From: Bacteroidales bacterium KHT7
Lineage (GTDB): Bacteria > Bacteroidota > Bacteroidia > Bacteroidales > Bacteroidaceae
Direction: 5' to 3'
Assembly: GCA_900102385.1 (NCBI GenBank)
Contig: FNBQ01000008.1
Span: 1 to 64,000 of the forward strand
DNA length: 64,000 nucleotides
A program made the position numbers and the translations under genes. The notes below the pieces were generated by a model that saw only the letters and a list, made by a program, of their open reading frames with translations, was not told where the DNA came from and did no database searches. This document shows, one piece after another, positions 58,029 through 64,000 of the stretch (positions are counted from its first letter, which is position 1; every line of letters starts with the position of its first letter).

Positions 58029-60221
58029 TTATCTCATAAATAATAATTCTCTGTACTTTGGCAGAGTCCACATATCATCCTCGACAATTAGTTCGAGTTT
58101 GTCGATGTGGTATCTGATATCCTCGAGCAGTGGAGCAACGTTGTCGTGATATGCGATAGCCTTCTCGCGCTCGCTCTCAATCTTGTTTGCAGCCTTGCGG
58201 GCATCAACAAGTTTTTCTACGTGCTCTGAGATGTATGCAGAGTGCTCTGAAATTTTCTCGATGATGTTCAGGTTGTTCTCGGCAAGTTTTGAAGCCTTCT
58301 CCTTAGGGAAGATTTCGAGCAACTTGTGAACATTGTCGATGAGTGAGCTCTGGTACTTTGTTGCAACAGGCAGGATGTGGTTGAGGGCAAGATCGCCGAA
58401 GATACGAGCCTCAATCTGAATTTTCTTTGTATAAGTCTCCCACTTGATTTCGTTGCGAGCCTCAAGTTCCTTCTTTGTCATTACATTCATTGACTCGAAC
58501 ATCTTGATTGATGCCTCGTCGAGGTAACGGTCGAAGATTACTGGACAACTCTTCTCTGTGTCGAGACCGCGCTTTGCAGCCTCTTCAACCCACTCGTCAG
58601 AGTAGCCGTTGCCGTCGAAGCGGATAGGCTTGCAAGTCTTGATATCCTCGCGAAGAACAGAAAGGATTGCTGTTACCTTTGGAGTGCCCTTCTCGATAAG
58701 AGCGTCTACGCGCTTCTTGAAGTCTGAAAGAGCCTCTGCAACCGCTGTGTTAAGTGCAATCATTGCAGATGCGCAGTTTGCCTCAGAACCTACGGCGCGG
58801 AACTCGAAACGGTTTCCGGTGAAGGCGAATGGCGAAGTACGGTTACGGTCTGTGTTATCAATCAAAAGTTCTGGGATAGAAGGAATATCGAGCTTCATTC
58901 CGTGCTTGCCCTTAACGATAACATCCTCGTCGTCCTTAGAGTTCTCGATGTGGTTGAGAACCTCTGTAAGCTGTTTGCCAAGGAATGAAGAAACGATTGC
59001 AGGAGGTGCCTCGTTTGCGCCCAGACGATGAGCATTTGTTGCGCTCATGATAGAAGCCTTCAGAAGTCCGTTGTGCTTGTAAACACCCATCAATGTCTCA
59101 ACGATGAATGTAACGAAACGAAGGTTGCTGATTGGGTCTTTGCCCGGAGCGTGAAGAACGATGCCTGTATCTGTTGAAAGCGACCAGTTGTTGTGCTTTC
59201 CTGAACCGTTTACGCCTGCAAATGGCTTCTCGTGAAGCAGACAACGGAATCCGTGCTTGCGCGCAATCTTACGCATCAAGCCCATAATAAGCATGTTGTG
59301 GTCAACAGCAAGGTTTGTTTCCTCGAAGATAGGTGCAAGCTCAAACTGGTTAGGAGCAACCTCGTTGTGGCGAGTCTTGCAAGGGATACCAAGTTCGAGA
59401 GCCTTGATTTCGAGTTCCTTCATGAATGCAGCCACACGGCTTGGGATAGCACCGAAGTAGTGGTCGTCCATCTGCTGGTTCTTTGCAGAATCGTGTCCCA
59501 TAAGTGTACGGCCAGTAAGCAACAAGTCAGGACGTACTGCGTAAAGACCTTCATCTACGAGGAAGTATTCCTGCTCCCAGCCAAGGTTGCTCTGAACCTT
59601 CTTTACTTCAGGGTTGAAGAATTTAACAACGTCAAGGGCTGCCTGAGAGATGGCGCGGAGCGACTTCTTCAAAGGAGCCTTGTAGTCGAGAGCCTCGCCT
59701 GTGTATGAGATGAATACGGTAGGAATCATCAGAGTGTCATCAACGATGAATACTGGTGATGCTGGATCCCAAGCCGAATATCCGCGAGCCTCGAAAGTTG
59801 AACGTATGCCACCGTTAGGGAAAGATGAAGCATCCGGTTCCTGCTGTACGAGGAGTTTTCCTTCGAATTCCTCTACCATGCCGCCCTTCCAGTCGTGCTC
59901 TACAAAGCCGTCGTGCTTCTCGGCTGTTCCTTCTGTCAGAGGCTGGAACCAGTGAGTGTAGTGTGTAACACCCATTTCCATGGCCCATTTCTTCATTCCC
60001 GCAGCCACAGCATCGGCAATGGAACGGTCGAGTGGAGCGCCATTATCGATTACATCGCACATTTTTGCGTACACGTTGGCAGGAAGATACTTGAACATCT
60101 TCTGCTTGTTGAACACGTACTTTGCAAAGTACTCTGAAGGTCTCTCTTTTGGAGCTTCAACGTCGAGTGCTTTCTTTTTGAAAGCCTCCTCAACAACCTT
60201 GAATCTTAGTTTTGATGACAT
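58029..60221 (-). CDS. glnN: Glutamine synthetase type III
   Basis: This 730-aa enzyme makes glutamine from glutamate and ammonia. Its length (type I is ~470 aa) and the Bacteroidota type III pattern, including an N-terminal GS III domain and the ATP-binding FAGVNGSGKHNNWSL, identify it. Codon use is biased, so expression is high. It lies 97 bp after dapL on the same strand, with a hairpin in the gap. No GlnK or nitrogen regulator gene is adjacent. Confidence 0.95.
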   Translation of the reverse strand: MSSKLRFKVVEEAFKKKALDVEAPKERPSEYFAKYVFNKQKMFKYLPANVYAKMCDVIDNGAPLDRSIADAVAAGMKKWAMEMGVTHYTHWFQPLTEGTAEKHDGFVEHDWKGGMVEEFEGKLLVQQEPDASSFPNGGIRSTFEARGYSAWDPASPVFIVDDTLMIPTVFISYTGEALDYKAPLKKSLRAISQAALDVVKFFNPEVKKVQSNLGWEQEYFLVDEGLYAVRPDLLLTGRTLMGHDSAKNQQMDDHYFGAIPSRVAAFMKELEIKALELGIPCKTRHNEVAPNQFELAPIFEETNLAVDHNMLIMGLMRKIARKHGFRCLLHEKPFAGVNGSGKHNNWSLSTDTGIVLHAPGKDPISNLRFVTFIVETLMGVYKHNGLLKASIMSATNAHRLGANEAPPAIVSSFLGKQLTEVLNHIENSKDDEDVIVKGKHGMKLDIPSIPELLIDNTDRNRTSPFAFTGNRFEFRAVGSEANCASAMIALNTAVAEALSDFKKRVDALIEKGTPKVTAILSVLREDIKTCKPIRFDGNGYSDEWVEEAAKRGLDTEKSCPVIFDRYLDEASIKMFESMNVMTKKELEARNEIKWETYTKKIQIEARIFGDLALNHILPVATKYQSSLIDNVHKLLEIFPKEKASKLAENNLNIIEKISEHSAYISEHVEKLVDARKAANKIESEREKAIAYHDNVAPLLEDIRYHIDKLELIVEDDMWTLPKYRELLFMR

Positions 60222-60260
60222 AAGTCAATTTTTTATTGATTGTTAAATTTATATTTCGTT

Positions 60261-60290
60261 CCCTGAGAGAGCAACCAAGTCTGCTCAGGG
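60261..60290. repeat. Hairpin in the dapL-glnN gap
   Basis: CCCTGAG (60261-60267) and CTCAGGG (60284-60290) form a stem with a 16-nt loop. On the minus strand no T-run follows, so it is not a standard terminator for dapL. It lies in the glnN leader, about 40-70 bp before the glnN start, and could control its expression. Confidence 0.4.
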
Positions 60291-60318
60291 ATATTTTTTC
60301 TCTTTGTTTCTGAGGCGG

Positions 60319-61548
60319 TTAGCCGAGCCATTTTTTCAGCCTTGCCATTGCCTCTTCGCAGTCTTCGCGGTTTCCGAAAGCCGTGAGTCGCAGATATCCT
60401 TCGCCGCTCGGACCGAATCCCACTCCCGGAGTGCTCACTACGTTTGCCTGATATAGCATCGATTCGAAGAACTTCCAACTTGGCATGTTGTTCGGTGTTT
60501 CGAGCCAGATGTAAGGGGCGTCCGTTCCGCCGTAGACGTTCAGACCTATCGAACTGAGCGATTCGCGCATAATCTTTGCGTTGGTCATGTAATAGTCTAT
60601 GGTTTCCTTAACCTGCTTCTTGCCTTCGGCAGAGTAGGTGGCTTCGGCTCCGCGCTGTGTAATGTATGATGTTCCGTTGAACTTGGTACACTGACGGCGG
60701 TTCCAAAGTTGGTTGAGAGGAATTCGCTTGCCGTCGATTGTCGTTGCCGTAAGTTCGTTAGGCACAACTGTATATCCGCATCGTACGCCAGTGAATCCGG
60801 CTGTCTTTGAGTATGAATGGAACTCTATCGCAACTTTTTTCGCTCCTCTGATTTCGTATATTGAATGTGGAATTTCAGGATTCTGAATGTATGCCTCGTA
60901 AGCGGCATCGTACATTATTATCGTATCGTTTTTCAGAGCGTAGTCGACCCATTTTTTCAGTTCGGCTTTGGTGATGACCGTTCCTGTTGGGTTGTTAGGA
61001 TAACACAGATATATTATGTCCACTCTCTTGTCGGGAATCTGTGGCACGAAGTTGTTTTCCTTGGTGCATGGCATGTAAACGATGTTAGTCCATTTTCCGT
61101 CGGTGAGGTCGCCCGCTCTTCCGCACATGGCGTTGCTGTCTATGTAGACAGGGTAGATTGGGTCGGTTACTCCTATGCTGTTGTCAAGACCGAGGATGTC
61201 GCCTATGTTGCCTGTATCGCTTTTTGCTCCGTCGTTGATGAAAATCTCGTTTGGTTCGAGATGAATGCCGCGAGGAGCGAAGTCGTTCTTGATGATAGCC
61301 TCTTGCAGGAAGTCGTATCCGTGCTCAGGACCGTATCCGCGGAATGTCTTTTTGTCGGCAAGTTCGTCTGTTGCCTTGTGCATTGCCTCGATTACAGCCG
61401 GTGCAAGCGGCAGTGTTACGTCGCCAATTCCAAGTCGGATTATGTTTGCCTTTGGATGTGCTATTTTAAATCCGTTTACCTTTTTGGCGATATCAGAGAA
61501 CAAGTAGTTCTGTGGTAACTTCAAGAAATTTTCGTTAACTAATGCCAT
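60319..61548 (-). CDS. dapL: LL-diaminopimelate aminotransferase
   Basis: This 409-aa PLP enzyme makes LL-diaminopimelate from tetrahydrodipicolinate in one step, by-passing DapD/C/E. The PLP lysine is K248 in [10 protein letters not shown]. Other marks are [23 protein letters not shown] and [10 protein letters not shown]. It precedes glnN and follows dapF by 41 bp, so lysine and peptidoglycan synthesis are grouped here. The start is set by the [17 protein letters not shown] beginning, typical of the family. Confidence 0.95.
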   Translation of the reverse strand: MALVNENFLKLPQNYLFSDIAKKVNGFKIAHPKANIIRLGIGDVTLPLAPAVIEAMHKATDELADKKTFRGYGPEHGYDFLQEAIIKNDFAPRGIHLEPNEIFINDGAKSDTGNIGDILGLDNSIGVTDPIYPVYIDSNAMCGRAGDLTDGKWTNIVYMPCTKENNFVPQIPDKRVDIIYLCYPNNPTGTVITKAELKKWVDYALKNDTIIMYDAAYEAYIQNPEIPHSIYEIRGAKKVAIEFHSYSKTAGFTGVRCGYTVVPNELTATTIDGKRIPLNQLWNRRQCTKFNGTSYITQRGAEATYSAEGKKQVKETIDYYMTNAKIMRESLSSIGLNVYGGTDAPYIWLETPNNMPSWKFFESMLYQANVVSTPGVGFGPSGEGYLRLTAFGNREDCEEAMARLKKWLG

Positions 61549-61589
61549 ATACCTATTTTCTTTTATGTGTTGTCTTGTTTGCGTTGTTT

Positions 61590-62432
61590 TTATGCCTTCA
61601 GTTCAATCTCGCCTTCAAAAACTGTGGTCGTCGGTCCGGTCATGAAAACGTGGTTCGATTTCTCGTCCCATTCGTAGAGCAACGTTCCGCCGTTCATTAC
61701 AACGTGGGAGGTTCGTCCTGCCTTTTTGTTAAGAACGGCAGCCACGGCTGTGGCGCATCCTCCTGTTCCGCAGGCGAAGGTTATTCCGCTTCCGCGCTCC
61801 CAAACTCTCATTCGCAGCGAGCCGTCGGGCATTACCTGTACAAACTCGATGTTGCATCGCTGTGGAAATAACGGGTTGAATTCGAGGATTTTGCCTTCCG
61901 AAGCAATATCTACAGAATCGATGTCGTCGACAAATGTAACGAAGTGGGGATTGCCCATGCTTACAAACGTTCCTGTGTATTCCTTTGTGTCGGTTTTTAC
62001 GGTTCCGGCAATCATCTTTCCGGTTTGTGTTGCCAACTGATTCTTGTCTTCGAGAATCGGCTCGCCCATATCCACTCTTCCGCTCACAACCTTGTTGTCA
62101 GAGTCGGTATTAACTTGTATTTTTTTGATTCCCGACAAAGTCTCGACCGTTATTTCTTTCTTGTCTGTCAGCCCCTTGTCGTAAACGAACTTAGCAACGC
62201 ATCTCACGCCGTTTCCGCACATCATGGCTTCCGAGCCGTCGTTGTTGTAAATGTGCATACTGAAATCGGCAATCTCACTGTCACCAATCAGAATAAGGCC
62301 GTCTGAACCTATACCGAAGTGAGGCTTGCTCCATTCGATAGCCGTTTGCGACGGATTGCTTATCTGGTTCTCGGGAGTGTATACATAAATGTAATCGTTT
62401 CCCGCTCCATGCATCTTGGTGAACTTTATCAT
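61590..62432 (-). CDS. dapF: Diaminopimelate epimerase
   Basis: This 280-aa enzyme turns LL-DAP into meso-DAP. Two catalytic cysteines are in MCGNGVRC (C72) and ACGTGG (near residue 220). The start is set at 62432 ([14 protein letters not shown]). An ATG just before it and a farther frame to 62456 are less likely because the conserved N-terminus begins here. It is first of the dapF-dapL-glnN run, with a -7 box 44 bp upstream. Confidence 0.95.
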   Translation of the reverse strand: MIKFTKMHGAGNDYIYVYTPENQISNPSQTAIEWSKPHFGIGSDGLILIGDSEIADFSMHIYNNDGSEAMMCGNGVRCVAKFVYDKGLTDKKEITVETLSGIKKIQVNTDSDNKVVSGRVDMGEPILEDKNQLATQTGKMIAGTVKTDTKEYTGTFVSMGNPHFVTFVDDIDSVDIASEGKILEFNPLFPQRCNIEFVQVMPDGSLRMRVWERGSGITFACGTGGCATAVAAVLNKKAGRTSHVVMNGGTLLYEWDEKSNHVFMTGPTTTVFEGEIELKA

Positions 62433-62712
62433 CATATAACTCTGTTTCGTTATCAAAAAATTACTTTTTACGATGCAAAAGTAGCAATTTAATTCAATTT
62501 CTTGATTTGTTCTGTCTTTTTAATTGTAGATTTTCTTGTTCTGCTTTTAATTTGTAACTATTCTGCTTAGATTGATGCTATTTTGTAACGAAATTGCATT
62601 ACTTTTTATACAAAATGTAATTTAATACTTAATCTTTAGCTATAATTTTGTAAGATATTTTTGTTTAAGACTATCATTTTGAGTTTTATTTCAAGAATAA
62701 AATGTCTTTTTG
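62433..62712. other. AT-rich spacer between aguB and dapF
   Basis: No gene is seen. Besides the dapF -7 box (62476-62483) it is low-complexity A/T sequence with a weak TTTTATT/AATAAAA hairpin at 62684-62702 that could end the aguB transcript. Confidence 0.45.
62476..62483 (-). promoter_or_regulatory. -7 box of dapF
   Basis: On the minus strand this reads TACTTTTG, matching TAnnTTTG, 44 bp before the dapF start. No -33 was found at the usual spacing. Confidence 0.5.
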
Positions 62713-63597
62713 TTAGTCGATAAACCTTTTTGTAAGAGGTGTGAACTCCTCAATGCGCCTGTCGCGGAGGAAAGGCCACCATCTTCTTACGTTTTCGCTG
62801 CGTTCAAGATCGATTTCTGTCAGAATGTCTTCTTCCTTGTCAGAAGATGCCTGAACGATGAATTCGCCTTGCGGACCGGCAACGAAACTGCTTCCCCAGA
62901 ATTGGATTCCGTTTGTCTGTCCCGATGGGTCTGGTTCGTGACCAACGCGGTTCACGGTTATTACTGGCAGACCGTTGGCTACGGCATGACCGCGCTGAAC
63001 GGTTATCCAAGCCTCGCGCTGACGGGCTTTCTCATCGTCGGTGTCGCTGCTTTCCCAGCCAATGGCAGTTGGATAAATCAGAATCTCAGCACCCTGGAGA
63101 GCCATCAGTCTTGCTCCCTCCGGATACCACTGGTCCCAACAAACCTGCACGCCGAGTTTTCCGACAGATGTCTGGATAGGGTGGAAGCCCAAGTCGCCCG
63201 GTGTGAAATAGAACTTCTCGTAGTATGCAGGGTCGTCGGGAATGTGCATCTTGCGGTATTTTCCGGCGATGCTACCGTCCTTCTCGAAAACAACGGCTGT
63301 GTTATGATACAATCCTGCGGCGCGTTTCTCGAAAAGCGATGTAACGAGCACCACGCCGTTCTCCTTGGCAACCTTGCTATAAAACTCGGTATCCTTGCCC
63401 GGGATTGGCGATGCCAGATTGAATAAATCGACATTTTCAGTCTGACAGAAGTACAGGCTGTTGTGAAGTTCTTGCAAAACAACGAGTTGTGCGCCCTGTT
63501 GTGCAAGTTTTGCTATGCGTTGTGCAAGTCGGTTGCAGTTGTCTTCGACGTTTGCAGAATTGGCTTGCTGTATTATTCCTACTTTTAACTTGTTCAT
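62713..63597 (-). CDS. aguB: N-carbamoylputrescine amidohydrolase
   Basis: This 294-aa nitrilase-superfamily enzyme makes putrescine, CO2 and NH3 from N-carbamoylputrescine. The E-K-C triad is E43 (LQELHN), K116 (GKYRKMHIP) and C153 (VQVCWDQWYPE). The CWDQWYPE form is typical of AguB. It starts 10 bp after the agmatine deiminase gene, the usual pair for polyamine synthesis from arginine via agmatine. No signal peptide. Confidence 0.94.
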   Translation of the reverse strand: MNKLKVGIIQQANSANVEDNCNRLAQRIAKLAQQGAQLVVLQELHNSLYFCQTENVDLFNLASPIPGKDTEFYSKVAKENGVVLVTSLFEKRAAGLYHNTAVVFEKDGSIAGKYRKMHIPDDPAYYEKFYFTPGDLGFHPIQTSVGKLGVQVCWDQWYPEGARLMALQGAEILIYPTAIGWESSDTDDEKARQREAWITVQRGHAVANGLPVITVNRVGHEPDPSGQTNGIQFWGSSFVAGPQGEFIVQASSDKEEDILTEIDLERSENVRRWWPFLRDRRIEEFTPLTKRFID

Positions 63598-63607
63598 TTT
63601 CTTTCGT

Positions 63608-64000
63608 TTATTGTATCAGAACTCCCTTCGGAAATTGCATTGTGCAACAATGAAGTGAGCCGTGTTGTTTTATAAGAGGTGTGCAGTCGATGCCCACAAT
63701 TTCGTATTCGGGAAATGCTTGCTGAAGCACCTCCTTTGCCTTTTCGTCATTATCTGGCTGATTATATGTAGGGTAGAGTACTGCCTTGTTTATAATCAGA
63801 AAGTTGGCGTATGTTGCAGGCAGTCTTTCGCCGTCGAACACAATTTCGTCTGCCATCGGCAGCGCGAGCAGTCTGTACGGATTGCCGTCGGATGTCTTGA
63901 ACTGTTTCAACTGTTCTTCCATCTTGTTGAGTTCTTCGAAATGTTCATCGTCTTTGTCGGTGCATCTGACATAGACGATTGTATCGTTAGGGCAGAGACG
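63608..64000 (-). CDS. aguA: Agmatine deiminase, 3' part (cut by window edge)
   Basis: The last 130 residues of a protein that runs off the right edge; the frame is open through 64000 (reading RLCPNDTIVYVR at the edge). The end holds the active-site cysteine region HGSLHCCTMQ, and the ALPMADEIVFDGERLPATYANFLIIN segment is typical of the peptidylarginine-deiminase superfamily agmatine deiminases. Such enzymes convert agmatine to N-carbamoylputrescine, the AguB substrate. The N-terminal part is not in the window. Confidence 0.92.
   Translation of the reverse strand, partial: RLCPNDTIVYVRCTDKDDEHFEELNKMEEQLKQFKTSDGNPYRLLALPMADEIVFDGERLPATYANFLIINKAVLYPTYNQPDNDEKAKEVLQQAFPEYEIVGIDCTPLIKQHGSLHCCTMQFPKGVLIQ

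Overview
The window comes from a member of the Bacteroidota, order Bacteroidales, and most resembles the Prevotellaceae. Supporting signs are SusC/SusD pairs, TonB-dependent receptors with carboxypeptidase-regulatory N-domains, glutamine synthetase type III, the DapL lysine route, a BspA-type leucine-rich-repeat protein, many SSC-type lipoproteins followed by Asp runs, near absence of Shine-Dalgarno sites, and repeated TTTG-N19..21-TAnnTTTG (-33/-7) promoters. No rRNA, tRNA or CRISPR array was seen. The species cannot be fixed from this sequence alone.

Layout. (1) 0.3-8.6 kb, minus strand: a five-gene operon of SusC, SusD, Ser-type arylsulfatase, rhodanese-thioredoxin protein and YeiH-type putative sulfate exporter, apparently for desulfating an imported compound. 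(2) 8.9-13.5 kb: sbcD-sbcC. (3) 13.7-15.4 kb: a secreted GH5 endoglucanase. (4) 15.4-16.25 kb: a junk-rich spacer with 11-bp tandem repeats, a 32-bp perfect palindrome, a transposase remnant and a 158-bp MITE with IS66-like ends. (5) 16.3-22.3 kb, minus: an exported operon of cupin lipoprotein, GH3 NagZ-like lipoprotein, M15 peptidase lipoprotein, a secreted histidine-decarboxylase-like PLP enzyme and a TonB-dependent receptor. (6) 22.4-28.7 kb: a partly collapsed tandem duplication around a four-gene operon (two paralogous lipoproteins, GNAT, C26 hydrolase) and a clostripain-type protease, with a 22-bp-period array of AAAGCTTT boxes. (7) 28.7-41.55 kb: a defence island headed by a WYL regulator, then a DUF3696-like ATPase with an unassigned partner and a type I restriction-modification operon (hsdM-hsdS-fic-hsdR). 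It is bracketed by AATTGTGAATT-type repeats.

(8) 41.5-64 kb is mostly housekeeping: an outer-membrane barrel protein, rpsA, a cluster with a degenerate trypsin-fold protein, a MORN-GH25 lipoprotein, a membrane protein and a BspA-like LRR protein, then upp, an alpha/beta hydrolase, ndk, an ABC-2-like exporter with a GntR regulator, an AGCS amino-acid symporter behind two DUF4230 proteins, glf, glnN, dapL, dapF, aguB and the 3' end of aguA at the right edge.

The best candidates for undescribed biology are the exported PLP-enzyme/muropeptidase/TonB operon (18.7-22.3 kb), the ATPase plus unknown partner under a WYL regulator (29.5-33.4 kb), and the periodic 22-bp and 11-bp DNA arrays. Family assignments were made by reading motifs by eye; no database search was run.
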